Source: Gyromitra esculenta (lineage: Eukaryota; Ascomycota; Pezizomycetes; Pezizales; Discinaceae). From it: a stretch of DNA of 64,000 nucleotides. The stretch covers positions 372,001-436,000 of the forward strand of contig JBCAML010000009.1 in the NCBI GenBank assembly GCA_038503075.1, read 5' to 3'. Below are positions 1-12,338 of this stretch, in pieces. The translations under genes were made by a program, and so were the position numbers. Positions within the stretch are counted from its first letter, which is position 1, and the number at the start of each line of letters is the position of its first letter. A model generated the notes under the pieces. It ran no database searches. It was not told where the DNA came from and saw only the letters and a program-made list of their open reading frames with translations.

Positions 1-3000
1 ATATGGCGATGTCACGCTCGTTGAGTAAGATGTTTGGAAGACTACGTAACGACGTAGCAAAACCCCCCCTCCTCCCCCTCCTTCACATTCCTCGTCTACT
101 CCGCGCATGCTTGAACTGGTTTGTACACGGGTAGGCACATGTAAGCACATGTGTATGTAGAGTATTCTGCTCCACTGCGCGAGGGGGTGTACATGTATGT
201 ATGTGTACTTCCCCCCTTGTCGTCTCCGCCCGAAGCCCAGGTTATGTCCACATTGCACAGCAAAGTCCTATTACCGTGTGTAAGCAGCAGCAGCAGCTCA
301 GTTTCCCGGTTGCTGCAACTTGCAAGAATAGTGCTCTACGTATATGCACGCCGGCCATTGGCCCGAGGAGGTTTTTTCCTCTCGCTGCGGAGGAAAAGAA
401 AAACAACGGAAGGCCCACGACCTGTGTTTCTACATACCTCGACCGTCATCGAGAGAGAGAGAGCGAGCGAGATAATTCCCGCACTCATGGCTTCGCTCGC
501 GTTCGCTCTGCGCCTGCGGCACGTAGTCTAGCTAGCTAGGTAATTTACCTAAAGACGCTCTTCCTTGTCGTCTGCAATGGTCGCTAGGGCCAGGCCTAGC
601 TACATGTACATAACTTATACAGAATAACCGGCTGTCTGGCCATGCCCCATCTGGCCGTGCTGAGGTAAGCCGGCGAGGGCAGTCGCGTTCAAAGCAGGTC
701 TGTCGATCCGGCTCGACCAGCGATCGCCAGGGGCTCAAGATTTGTCATCCTGGCTCCCATTTAGGGATGCTGCTGGGTTGTGTTCTTTTAATCTAAGCAT
801 TGTCTACTTTTACCTCTACCTCGAAAGAAAAAAAAACCCATGTCTCTATGTACTTTTATCAACACCCGGAGTTTCAAACGCTGTGATTGTTGCTGTTGTT
901 GTGGAGAATTAGAATGTCAGTCCGACTCAGCTCAGCCCAGCCCCCAAACTTGCCGTCGGATTCGACAAAACAACGCTGTTGGAACCGACTGAAGGCGATG
1001 GGCTCTGGCATTCCTCAATCCCCCGCGGATAGATAGAGCATGATTACGAAAGATATGGGTGGGTATCTGAAAGATTAGACGTACATACATACTGCCGCAT
1101 GGCCTGCATAGCATAACTCTGATCCCCTAGGTTCACGCAGGAACCAATTCGACCGGTTGACGTTGGGAGGTCGTCGTAAACGGGAACTATGACAGATAAC
1201 TGAAGACTGTGATTCTATTTTCCACGGACCGGTTGGAAGCCCGCGATCTACAGCGGGAATAATCCGCTCGGATGTACGTAGGGTACGTACGTACGTGGTG
1301 CTGCTGCTGCTGGACCGTCCGTTCTGAGGTTCTGAAACGATTTGTCCCAACGGATGAAGAACGGAGAGAGAAAGAAAAAAAAAGATCTTCTCAACGTTAA
1401 CTGTTCCGAACGGGAAATGATAAATGGATTGGTGATAAGGGTACATGATTGACGGTAAAGAGCTATTGCGACATTTCTAATCTCGAGGCTCTTCAGGCGA
1501 GATTATAGATAGGTACATGTAGTTACAGCTGAATGGACCCGTCCGGGCAGAAGGTGGAAAAGACTTAACTCGGACTCGAACACTTGCCGTGCCGTACCCG
1601 AGGGTGGAACTGCCATGTTGTTTGTACTGGGCCCGACTTCGGGCCCCCCCCACGCTTACTGTTCTATTTATTTATTTCTTTGCAGATCTGGGGAAGATTA
1701 TCGGGGGAGTCGGGTGGTTCTTCGAGATTGGATTTGATGTTGGGATACGTACCGTACCTGCCTGCGCGATATCGTAATTCTTCCCGAAAGTGGAAAGTAT
1801 GGCAAAGACTCACCCATTCATTGGGATAAGCCTGAAGATGGAAGAATTTCTACCAATTGGCTGTTTGTGGGAATCCTGGGCAAGACTCCTTAAAATATAT
1901 CTACCGCGTGTTTCAGAGTATAGTCTGAATAATATATATTTTTTCCAAGATTACTGTCGTTGTCAGAATAAGAGGTTCTGGATTGGAGGCATGTTACGTT
2001 ATGTTAGCCAGCACCAATGGCCGGATTCCAAATAATGGGTGACCTGGATCTAATATTTGAAGATCCGCCAGTTGTTGCTGTCACGCTTCCCTTTCCGGAC
2101 AAATCTACTATTGCTGCCAAGGACGCGCAACCCTAACCCATGTCTACTTATAGCCAAACTGCCTCCCGATTGATAGTGCCGTCGCATTATTATTTTCATC
2201 ACATATGATCGGGAAAACAGGACCCAGATCTACGGTTGTTTTTTTCCAGAATTACTTATAGCACAAGGATGAGGGAAAGCGACCCGAATCCCAGGAACGG
2301 GTTTGCGGAGGCAGTAAATTACACGAGAAACTTCCACCCACACACAGAATGTAATTTACCGTGGGGTTTATTTGTTTATATAAACCGTTCTCGACATCTA
2401 ATTTACCAAGTTCTCTTTAAAAATCTCTTTTTTTTGATGAAATATTTGGACCAGGGTGCCGGAAGATTTCCGGCTCGTATCGTTCCCCCCCCTTCCGCAG
2501 CATGTGCTGTTTTGCGTGCATTGGTGTTTCGTGGTACGAGGACGGATTCAGTCACGATGTGAACGAATTGCCTATTTCCATAAAAAAAAAACTATTGTGG
2601 GGCTTTCCCTACCTATCCGCGGCCTAGTATGGATGTATGGCATGTATGTAGCCGCTCGGACGGAAGTCTAGAGCGTAGGGTTTAAACCGTGATCAAGCAC
2701 TGCCCTGGGCTTTTCCTTTGGAATCGTCAAAAAATATGACAGTGACACAGATCGATGCGGTCGGTCTCGCGCTGATTAATTCTGCGATACGAAAAGAATG
2801 GTATAGCGGAGCCTCTCCGGTACACGGCACTTGCCACGTACGGTACGGTACGGTACGGATACATGTGGCGATTAAAATAAAAATAAGAAAGGGTTTCTGT
2901 CAGAAAAAAAAAAAAGGTACTCTCCACTCCATGCATCAGCCTTATGCATAAAACACTGTTTCTCGGCAGTTTTTTTTATTCTCCGTATTTTGTTACTCCG

Positions 3001-5866
3001 CTGAGACACACGGGTACTTGCAGCACACATCATCTGCGGGTTCTTAATAATTTAACGTATCGAAGAGGGGGTACACTAGATTCCAAGATCGTCTGCCACC
3101 ATTTCTTTCTTTTCTTTTCTTTTCTTTCCTTATTTCGTAGCGATGTTTTTTTTGTTTTTTTTGGTACGTAATGATTCAAATCCCAACAAGAATTTTTGTA
3201 GTAATTGAAAACTTCGAGGGATTGATTGTAATGTGGATTTCTCTCTACCCACTTATGACGTGGCAGGAATGCCGCGACTTATAGAGAGATCTGCAGATAT
3301 ATATGTCTACTTTTATTTCTTGTTTCTTATTGTTAACGTTTCGCCTTTTTTTTGTCTTGTTTTTTTATTGTGATGGGCCCTTTTTTTCCAACACTCTTTA
3401 AAACGTTGAATTCCCCCATCTAGCTGGATATCAGTCCGCCGGGCATAATTCTTTCTTTTTTCCTTCTTCTTCGGTTGGAATCACGGAACATTGTTTCCAG
3501 CATGAAACGGGTACAAGACAGTCTTGTTGGTTTCTACACTCCGCAGCTTTTTATAATTTCCCTACAGCAACCGCTAAGACAATCCGAACGCAGTGGCAAA
3601 AGCCTGCAAGGCCTGCAAGACACGGGTTGGGACGTACGGACGCGCAGAAAAGAAGAAACACGAGCTGAACTTTCAAACAAATGGGGGTTTTTTTTCCTTA
3701 TTCGGGTAGAAAAAGTAGACTTCCTTCCACTTCATGCGCAGCAGACTAGCTGATAGAGACGGGATTTTTTTTTAAAAAAAATTGATGAAATCGCAAGGAC
3801 AAGGTTGCATCTTTTTCAATTATTCTGTCTTGCTTTCTTAAATATTCTGCTTACTAGTTACTGTGTACGTATCTTGTGACTTGGCGTTGCTTTTTTTTGT
3901 TGTTTGGGGGCTTGTGTGGGGTGTCACGGCGTGCTTGCTGGAGCCTGGGCTCTTAATTTCCCGTTTTCGTGATGATCTGCGGGGCGTGCTATATCATTGA
4001 TGCTCGCGTGCGTGTGTCGCTGGTTACTACTACGTGCTGTCGCTATTTTTTAAAAAGTGTGAGTATATGGAGCTGAGGGTCCTGTAGCCCTGTGATTTTG
4101 TTCGCGTTATTACATAGGGGTTTTTATATGGATGGAGATTTGACAGAGTTATCGGAGGGTGCAACATGCTGGGTTTTGTTTAAGTTTTAGATTGCGTATT
4201 TAGCATTGGAGTTAGTTGAGGAGGGAGGAAGAGAGGGTGGCTGAAACCTAAGACTAGTAGGCTTATAGGAATTTAGTCATGATAGATGTGTAAGAAAATT
4301 GATTTTGACTTGCTTTCGAGGCTTGCCTTTTGCACTAGATTTATCCTAGTATTCATCCTTCTCTTCGTGGGTTCGTGTGCCCTAAGCCAAATATCATCCT
4401 TAATGTTGATAGCCTCTCCTTTGTCTTGCAACTTAACATATTGGTTCCTTCCAAGTGCCCGAAGGCTGCGTAAGGTAGCATATCTTTACTTCAGTGGTCA
4501 AAAGCATTGATACTAATCCAGAGCTCTAGTGGGTATGCCTATGACCATGGCTATCCGTTTCCGGCAAGACCTATGTCAATGGCTCTGAAATCATAGCCCC
4601 CCTGTGTAGTGTCGTGCTGTAATTCTGTAACTAATAACTACTGGCGTGGGGCGAATTGGTATGTAGCACTGCGACAGTAGCTGATTGCGCTGAGCTTGCA
4701 GTGAGGTGAAGCGTTATCTCTATGATGTGGTCTATGGGTGGTCTGGTGGTTGCGTGCCTAATCTGTGGGCACTTCTGTGTAGAAATCGGCGAGTACGAAG
4801 GGTAGTATAATAGCTTGATTGCTTTTCTCGCTCCCCTGCATGCCTGCGCACCCGGTCTATATACTTCTTGTACCTATTAGGAAACCGTTTTCAACATTCT
4901 ATTTTTGACTTTCATCGTGTGATTTTTAGTGATTCAGATTCCTTATTTACATAATTATTTATTAATGAATGGTCTGCCAATCTGAGAGTTGGTAAACCCG
5001 AAATGGTAATAGAGAGCTATATTTCTACTGACAAAGGAACCAAATATCAATGTGTATCATTAATTCATTGGGATATATTTGCGCCTGGGTTTTGCGCCTT
5101 CGTTCTTGGGGTGTAATCGGTAGATCATGCCATCAAGGCTGGGATTCTGATAAGTCCCTCTCCATTCTTGGATAGATTTTGTCGTTATTTAAGCGTAACT
5201 ATATACATCTTATGTAATTGGGATTGGAGAGACTTGGCTAGCAGTTCACGCTGTGTCCTTGAGCTCTTGTCCCTTATTTTTTAACTCGATGGAGATGTCG
5301 TTTGAGTGATGGAAGGTGCTTTGCGAAATGTGATAAATGTGAATGATAAGTGGTGCTGGAAATTGCCATGCTTGTGTGTGGGTCGATTTCGGAGTTGACG
5401 CTTGCGTCTCTCGCATAGCTTAATATCGGTTCCTACTTTTGGCTTGGCACTGATCTCATTTTTTTTATACAGAAATTCCGCAGGACTGGTGAGTGCTCTG
5501 GCCCTACACTCATAGCTCGGCACACACGTACACGCCGGGGCCGTGTTATGGGTTTATATCCTTCGCAGAATCAAATACAACTTTTCTCTACTATTCTAAT
5601 TGGGTGTGCCTTCTGGCTATGGCGGGGATGGCTCAGTACCGTTCCGATGTTTGAAGTTTTTGTGCTACCTTGATCTCTAGGGGTATGTAGACTATCAGGC
5701 TACTGTGCAGTATGAATATAAGTTTTTAGTTATAATCTAAGAAGTTTTTGAGTATATTTTCCGCCAAGCTTCATGGACAGTGGATAATTTAATTCTCTTT
5801 AAAGATTTAATGTGCACAAGTTGCGGTGGGTACAAGATTTACAGTTAAGCAAAAAAAAAAAAACCT
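1..5866. other. Gene-free left flank
   Basis: I find no supportable gene here. The open frames are short, contain low-complexity stretches and match no family I recognise. Visible features are homopolymer runs, pyrimidine-rich tracts (for example around 3105-3170 and 3330-3400), a short GGTAC tandem repeat near 2838-2858 and a GA-rich run near 450-470. No tRNA B-box or rRNA-like sequence was recognised by eye. The segment may hold non-coding transcripts or the distal 3' side of the GH43 gene, whose stop codon is at 5867. Confidence 0.5.
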
Positions 5867-7715
5867 CTATGAAACTGGCACCAAGATTCGGTCGACATCC
5901 GGAGCTATTGAAACCCGTTAGCATAAAGGGGTTTAAACCTGGTATAATTACTAAGAATGGAAGGGCAATAACGTACCATAGGCTCCATTAACACCCGCAA
6001 TCTTTATCGTATTCCCTGTTCCGCTGTTCAAGTTCGCTGTGATACTTGCCACGCCTGTAATTTGTCCACTACCAGAAGGAACGAACGCAATCCTCTGCGT
6101 CACGCCATTCACTGTGACGTCTGCGATCCTTTGAGTCGTATCTCCGTTGGTAAACCGCATACGCATCGTGGTACGGGTTGTCACTGAAGAGGAGACGCCA
6201 TTGAATTGGAGGGTCGCGCCGGAACTGCCCCCGATATAGCCAACTGCAGTGGTACCGGAACAGTCGGTGCAAGTAACGAGCTGAGTGCCGCTGCTACGAG
6301 TGTTGGTAGTAGACTCGCCTTCGTAAGAGTTGTCTGCAGGTGGGGTGGACCAGGTACCGGCTGCGGCATTGATAACCCAGTTGTAGTACCAAGTCTAGGC
6401 CGGATGGTTAGCTAGTGGTCGGAGTTATTTTGGGAGATCTATGTACTTACCATTGAAGCGGTTGTCCCGGATATCGTGAGTGGCAGCCATACGTAACTGT
6501 TGCCATAAAAATTAGCAAGGAGGATAGATCCGGATCCATGGGTAATGTGACATACGTGGAAGACATAAGGTTGCTCGAGACCCATCGATCACCCATGTAG
6601 CTAGGTCACGTTTAGTATAGATTTCTGAAAATTTAATGCTCAGCTCCCGGTTCTTACATAAAGTTATCGCCGAGTGGGAGGATGTAGGTTGTCTGAGACG
6701 TGTAGGTCTGTGATCCGGAGGGCGCAACTGAGTTCAGTCAGATTAATAACGTTCCCGTCAAGTTTTTAAGGATACTTTCTTACAATTTGCCCATGCAGAC
6801 CATGGTCCAGATAGACTTGTAGCGGTAGAATATTTGTTGTCATTCGCGTCTGCGTAACGATTAGTATATACAAAGAGAAGGGAGATCAATCCGTAGCATA
6901 CCCCATCCTGTAAGTTGACTGGCAAACATAAAGTACACTCCGTTCTTTTTGATGACGGCAGGAGCTTCATATTTCTCTGCCCATGTATATACGTTTGATT
7001 CAACACTCAGGTAATCAGCAGAAAGTTTATCGATGCGAAGCCCATTAGCTCTCTGCGCAGGAAAACAAATGCCAAATTAGCCTCCCCCAAAAACCAAGTA
7101 TCGATGGACGAAGGGATCAAGAATACTCACGTCTTCAGTCAAAAGATAACCAGTCCCATTATCGTCCTTATAAAGACCCATATCCCTGGACTGGAATCCC
7201 AACGGCTGGAAGCTGCCTCTGTAGGTATAACTTCCACAAACGCTGCTACTCGTCGCAACACCGACTTTTGCCTCCCCGTAGCTGCTAGAATCGATATGCA
7301 TGTACATAACATACTGCTGGGTATTGGAGTTGTAGATGACCTTTGGCCTTTCAACAACTCGGCTCGGCCCGAGGTCGCCCGAAGCTTGTAGGGTGAGGAG
7401 AGCACCCACATACGTCCAGTCGACGAGGTTGGTTGACGAATAACAGTTGATCGACTGAAAAGCGGAGCCGTTGAGCTTGTTCTCGCCGACTAGGTACCAT
7501 GTCGATCCAACTTTGATAACACCAGCTCCGTGGGCTTGGACGTGCAAACCAGTCGTTGGGGAAGTCCAAGTGCCACCAGAAACCTTTTATTGATTATTAT
7601 TCTTGGTTAAAGTGCTATCCACTTGAGTTCAGAGGGAGGAGCATACGATTTGTAGGGAAGCATTGACAGCGCTGGAAAACAGCACTGCCCCGAGGGCAAC
7701 CAGGTTCATCAACAT
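5867..7715 (-). CDS. Secreted GH43-type exo-beta-1,3-galactanase with CBM35-like domain
   Basis: Nine exons join in frame to a 451-residue protein: 7647-7715, 7131-7583, 6902-7052, 6784-6849, 6658-6727, 6556-6600, 6451-6496, 5977-6394 and 5867-5904. The eight introns are 52-78 bp, all GT-AG. The first 17-20 residues (MLMNLVALGAVLFSSAVNA) look like a signal peptide. Residues about 24-312 match the GH43 beta-propeller of fungal galactan 1,3-beta-galactosidases (subfamily 24 type), including GPSRVVERPK (Glu101), QSRDMGLYKDD, KYEAPAV (Glu203), SQTTYILPLGD and YMGDRWVSSNLM. Residues about 322-449 resemble a CBM35 galactan-binding module and end in APDVDRILVP. The likely role is release of galactose from beta-1,3-galactan of arabinogalactan proteins outside the cell. 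A second ATG two codons downstream (7709) could also start the protein. The family assignment is from memory of the fold and motifs; the exact GH43 subfamily is less certain. Confidence 0.88.
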
Positions 7716-8523
7716 AGCTATATCTAGTTTTCTTGATTGAAAAATAGCCAAACTACTGCAATTGAAATACTCAGAAGAGAAAAAAAGCAAATTCTGGCAT
7801 GTTGCCTCGGTTCTTATATACAAAAATCAGTACCTGAATTTCCTCGAAACAGCCAATCAGGCTAAAGTGTTTGGGGAAACAAGTATCCTAAGCCAAGTCC
7901 GTAGGCTACGATACAGCGGTACCTGTTTTCCCGGCATATTTGTGTATTAAGGTTCGAGATAATGCTTGTCTGGGGATTTGCGGGGTATCGTGACATCCAA
8001 GGTACCAGCTCCCGTCACTCCGTTGACGTCTATCATGCCTGCATCCGGGGTCTTCGCCGGCTGGCCGATCGATATAGTAGCAATATTGTATTGGAACCCT
8101 ACCACAACCCGGATATATTTGGGAATAAGGCAGCGATGACAACCAAAAAGGAGGGTATACTTGTCGGTGCTATTCGGACGAGGGGTAAGTAGTATCTTGA
8201 GAAGCCATGAAAGACGAGTTTATTCTCACGTGGAAACAGGCCCAAACGTGAACAGCCGTGATCTCGGGCAAATTAAAGACCGACGTCGAACATTAGCCCT
8301 AGTAAAACCCACATATATTACCGGAACAAGCCGAACGTGGAAAATCCCCCGCATTATTAGGATAATGTATGTAAATCAGTAATCGATATCATTTCCAACC
8401 CCACATTTCCAACCGTCTAGAAAGCTCTGAATCACGAAACAAGAAATATTCCCCAGCTAAAACGAGAAATCTGACTCTAGAATACCAAAAGAAAACAGTG
8501 CAGAACGGAACCTTCGCCGGGAC
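7716..8523. other. Intergenic: galactanase promoter and 3' flank of DUF89 gene
   Basis: This stretch separates the start of the galactanase gene from the stop codon of the DUF89 gene upstream of it. Both genes are on the minus strand. Apart from the TATA box I see no coding or RNA feature. Confidence 0.5.
7813..7820 (-). promoter_or_regulatory. TATA box of the galactanase gene
   Basis: On the minus strand this reads TATATAAG, about 98 bases upstream of the chosen ATG at 7715. It is followed by a T-rich/CT-rich stretch before the coding region, as is common in fungal core promoters. Confidence 0.5.
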
Positions 8524-10221
8524 TTACTCCTTCCCGTCCCAAAATTGCACAACAGCCCATTTCCCACCCCATGCCCATTTTCTTCCTTCACCCTTCTCGT
8601 CACCACTCCTTAATTTCTCATCCTTGCCTTCTGGAAGACCCACAACGACGTCGGCCTTGCATGTTCTAAGCGCAAGTACCCTGACACCGCTATTCGGTTC
8701 TCCCAAAGGCCCAATGGCTTCCTCGAACCTGGTCGTAGTGTCCCAATCCGCATCGCCTGTCAATTTCCGATAATTTAGATCTCCCTTGAAGATACAGAGT
8801 TCCGACTCTTTCAGGTCTTCATATAGAGCTGGAGAAACTTTCGGCAGACGCCAGTAGGACGCTGCAGTGGTCCAAAATGTATTTGGACGGAGGACAAACT
8901 GCCCCTCAGCGTGGAACTGAGCCCAGCGCTCGAAGAGAAATTCTAGATCCCCCTTTTGCGCATCGTTCAGCGGCTCTGTTTTCTCCCCATTTTTGGTATC
9001 TTCGGATGAGGCAAAGTAGGTTACAGGATCACGTAACGCGTTCAAGAGGTCTGCGAAGTCTTTGGGAAGGACGTCGCTGACGAACCAAGGGAGACTCTTG
9101 GGATGAAATACAACTTCTGTCGCTAACCCAGCGGTAAGAAGGTATCCACCCAAGATCAAATCTACGAAAAGCTCAAACCCGGAATTGTCCAGAATAATGT
9201 CTACCCGTCGTTCTTTCTTGCCCTCTTTCTGCAGCTTGCTGAGCACGTCATAAACTTTCGGAAGGTCGTTAGCTAGAATGTTCTTTTCGCTGTTCTTTCT
9301 CGCCTCGCTGCCTTGAAGCTTCTGGATATCCTCATATGAAAGGCTTGTCAACAGACTAAGATCTGTAGCGTTCCCCCACAAGCAGATTTCGCACATTTCG
9401 ATGAAAAGTAGCTTATTTTTTTCGTCGATTTGATCGGGGGTGAGTTCTTCAGTGTTCTTGGGCTCTTCGATGGCTGCGACAATTTGCCGGTATTTTGAAG
9501 CTAGCTCAAGCACCGCGGCAAGGGAGGACTTGAAAGTAGTGTTTTTTTGAAGGTGGAAGACATCGTGAGATTTCCATTTCGTGCTGAGGTTCATAGCGAC
9601 TTGTATCCGTCTAAAACAAGAAATCAACAAATCAGCTTCAATCCTTAAAGTGAATCTGGCTAAAAGAAAGTGCGGATGCTTGCCGGTAGAGATAACATTC
9701 GATGAATAACCATGGAATATCAAACCACTGAGGATTTCCGAGAGCTTCTAATTCCTCGTTATACCCCATTATATCCTCTCCGCCGTCTTCCTCCAATGGC
9801 CTATCCCCACATGAATAAGTACTTATCTCTTCAAGACACCAATACTCTAGGATTGGCCTTTACTCACGTAACCACACGGTTATGCTGCATCTCATACTTC
9901 AGCTTTGCAAGCTGTTCTACGATCCTCTTCCCCTCCTTTGTGTACTCTGGGTCGCTCGAAGTTGTAGTGTGTCGGAACACATCGTCAATAGCTTGGGTCT
10001 AGTGGGCCACTCCCCGTTTCGTTAGCCACGCGTTCTTTGAGGAAGAGGGGAAAGCTATTGAGTACCAATATGATCGGCCATCGGTCTCGCGCGGAAATAT
10101 ATGCGAATGAAGACTTATCGGAAGTCTTGTGGGGCCCTAATTTTTTTTTTTAGTATACGCTACTATGAAGAAAAAGCTTCGGATAATGGGGTCACAAACT
10201 TGTCTTAGTATCAAATTCCAT
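8524..10221 (-). CDS. DUF89 / ARMT1-like damage-control phosphatase
   Basis: Five exons give a 475-residue protein in one frame: 10200-10221, 10066-10136, 9868-9998, 9684-9800 and 8524-9610. The protein matches subfamily III of the DUF89 (ARMT1) family, related to human ARMT1 and yeast YMR027W, which are metal-dependent phosphatases acting on sugar phosphates and other damaged metabolites in the cytosol or nucleus. Family features seen are the N-terminal SFAYISARDRWPIIL segment, ECYLYRRIQ, the LWGNATDLS motif, the metal site DNSGFELFVD (Asp255, Asn256), PWFVSDVLP (Asp293) and KGDLNYRKLTGD (Asp391-Lys396). Length fits the family (about 440-480). The first 22-nt exon and its GTTTGT donor are inferred from the family N-terminus and are less certain than the rest. 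Intron 4 begins with GC rather than GT. Substrate is not predictable from sequence. Confidence 0.85.
9611..9683 (-). other. GC-AG intron in the DUF89 gene
   Basis: The exon 4/exon 5 boundary restores the family motif ECYLYRRIQ only if the intron starts GCAAGC at 9683 and ends TTTTAG at 9611. No GT donor in the vicinity gives the same frame and residues. GC-AG introns are a known minority class of spliceosomal introns. Confidence 0.7.
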
Positions 10222-11519
10222 ACTTTTTATCTTTAGAGGCCCTTTCGCGCTGGCCGTGATTAGGGAAACTGGAATTGAGTGATTGCACGATTTGGAGCTG
10301 GAGATATAGGCGCGAGAGGGGGGTTGCTGAATCGCTTGACCGAATGGTGTTGGTGGGGTTGAGAGTAGGTAAATGAGGGGCGTAATCACGGGACTTGGAG
10401 CTTGGCGAACTTGAGTTACTTCTTTTGGAGAGTTAGCACGGTATAGTGATCGTATTTCAACCTCGTCTATTAGATTCCGAAGGCAGATACATTAGTGGCC
10501 ATATAGAACCCCACACGTTATAATCGAATATTCTTCGGCTGAGAGAGGTTGCCGAACAGCGTAAGGTTACATGTATTTTCATGATGTCGGTAGGTACACA
10601 TCGTAATCAGGATCGACTACTTTTTGGATCACAAGCAAGTTATAGCAAGCAAGGCACTCCAATAAGTTTCCTCAGAACTCTGGTCCACGATAGGGGGAAT
10701 AAAGTTTGCACTTTGGCTTATATGTGGAGGCGTATTGGATTCCTGGGAAGAATATGGTACTTGCATGTGGGCGTGTCTTATTTTTACGTATGGGGGTGAG
10801 ATTGTAGATTCATCGGTAGAGTGCCACCTGTAGAGCTAGAGTTACACATAAAACTGCGACATACATGTAATTCTTCCAAGCCTTGAAGGTCGTCGAAGTC
10901 ACAATCACGAAAAATCACACCCGCTTTATTTTCTCTAAAGCACACATACGCCAGAATAGCTTCGATACGTGTATGCTTCTATAGAAATCTCTTGGGGAGG
11001 GGAGGATTGAAATATAGAGTGGTACATACATCGTTCACAGGAATACCCGAGAAAAGCATAGCAGTCCACGAAGGAATGCCATCAACTACATGTACATGTA
11101 GTGTAGCTCCACACGGGCACCTTATCACTCACGCTCTATCGTTTGTACAACTATTGTGGAAACTTCCGCTAGTTATTTACTCATTTATTCATTCAATCGA
11201 GATTTCCAGCACGTACACATTATTTTGCACATGACATATATACGCACTGAGCTTTCATACCTTTTTGCCCTACTTGCCCTAACTTTCATCGAGAACCACG
11301 CGACGGGTTTCTAGCAGTCACAGTCATGATACTGCCACACGTATATATTCTCCACGTCCACCCTTCTCCTCGTGCACCCTTCTCCTCCCCTCTTTTTCAT
11401 CCTCAAGAAATTTCCAGTTTCCATTACCCCTCTTCATCGTAACATTCCACCAACAAAATTCCTGCGAATATTAATTCTTGCATCAGGTAGCCTCAATTAA
11501 CCTAACGAAAGCGAAAACA
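10222..11519. other. Divergent upstream region of DUF89 gene and F-box/ankyrin gene
   Basis: The two flanking genes point away from each other, so this segment should hold both promoters. A pyrimidine-rich stretch at about 11355-11420 precedes the F-box/ankyrin gene. I see no further gene; an open frame at 10192-10389 overlaps the DUF89 start and is not protein-like. Confidence 0.45.
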
Positions 11520-12338
11520 ATGTCACTCTGCAGTCTACCTAGTGAGATCATTCTCCTCATTGGAGAGTACATGGAGTGGAGTGAACTATACTGTACCATT
11601 CTCGTCAACCGCAAGCTCGCGGCTGCCTTTCTTCCGAAGCTACTTCCTCTCGCCGTTAAGGATTCTGGGCCAGACCTTCTTAGGTGGGCTGCAAGAGCCA
11701 GAGACGAAAAATTCCTGAAAAAACTACTCGAGGAGCACAAGGTCAACCCTAATCCTCCGGGAGAATTTGACATCTCAGCGATGCACATCGCTGCGGAGTT
11801 CGGATACTTCGAGATTGCTACACTGCTAGTTCAGTATGGTGCCGGTGTCAGCAGGGAGTGCTCAGAGTCGGGGAATCTGAACTGGTTTTCCCATCGATAT
11901 GCAAAGGAATACTCTGAAGTGGATGAGCTTAGGAGAGAAGCAGCATGGAAGACCCACTGTGTCAAGATGCCCATACACTTGGCATCCCATGGTGGCCACA
12001 AGGGTCTCGTCGAGTTACTCCTCAATAATGGTGCCGACAAAGATGATTTAGATATCTCCGGAAGAGACGCCCTCTGCTGTGCGGTCAGTCGGCATCATTT
12101 ACCTATCGTCCGGATGCTTGTTACCGAACTGGGAGCCAAAGACTTGCGTAGTTGGGAATCTGCACTTTTCCTGGCCATGTGGCCGAGATGGAATGAGGAG
12201 CTGGTAGAGCTTTTGCTTCAGTACGCCCAGCCTGATATGGATAAGGCCCTGTTTAGGGCCAAAGAGGTCTTGGAGTTTATTGCGGATGACTACCTGAAAA
12301 TGATTCATGACAGGCTCCGCGTCCGCGGATTGATGTAA
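11520..12338 (+). CDS. F-box-like / ankyrin-repeat protein
   Basis: This is a single-exon frame of 272 residues. I chose the ATG at 11520 because it directly precedes an F-box-like segment, MSLCSLPSEIILLIGEYM, which begins the conserved part; an in-frame ATG at 11478 would add 14 unlikely residues. Residues about 45-80 are a helical linker. Ankyrin repeats follow, seen as SAMHIAAEFGYFEIATLL, MPIHLASHGGHKGLVELLL with NNGADKDD, and ALCCAVSRHHLPIVRMLV; a degenerate last repeat runs ESALFLAMWPRWNEELVELL. In fungi such proteins are common, highly expanded and probably act as substrate adaptors of SCF ubiquitin ligases or as protein scaffolds. No specific partner can be named. Confidence 0.8.
   Translation: MSLCSLPSEIILLIGEYMEWSELYCTILVNRKLAAAFLPKLLPLAVKDSGPDLLRWAARARDEKFLKKLLEEHKVNPNPPGEFDISAMHIAAEFGYFEIATLLVQYGAGVSRECSESGNLNWFSHRYAKEYSEVDELRREAAWKTHCVKMPIHLASHGGHKGLVELLLNNGADKDDLDISGRDALCCAVSRHHLPIVRMLVTELGAKDLRSWESALFLAMWPRWNEELVELLLQYAQPDMDKALFRAKEVLEFIADDYLKMIHDRLRVRGLM

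Noticed and set aside
151..539. Two overlapping plus-strand frames of 112-126 codons
   Set aside because: They are low-complexity (Ser, Arg, Glu runs from CAG and GA repeats), overlap in different frames and resemble no protein family.
2838..2858. Short GGTAC tandem repeat
   Set aside because: Only about four units; an ordinary microsatellite with no flanking structure.
8498..9080. Plus-strand frames over the DUF89 gene
   Set aside because: They are antisense shadows of a well-supported gene.
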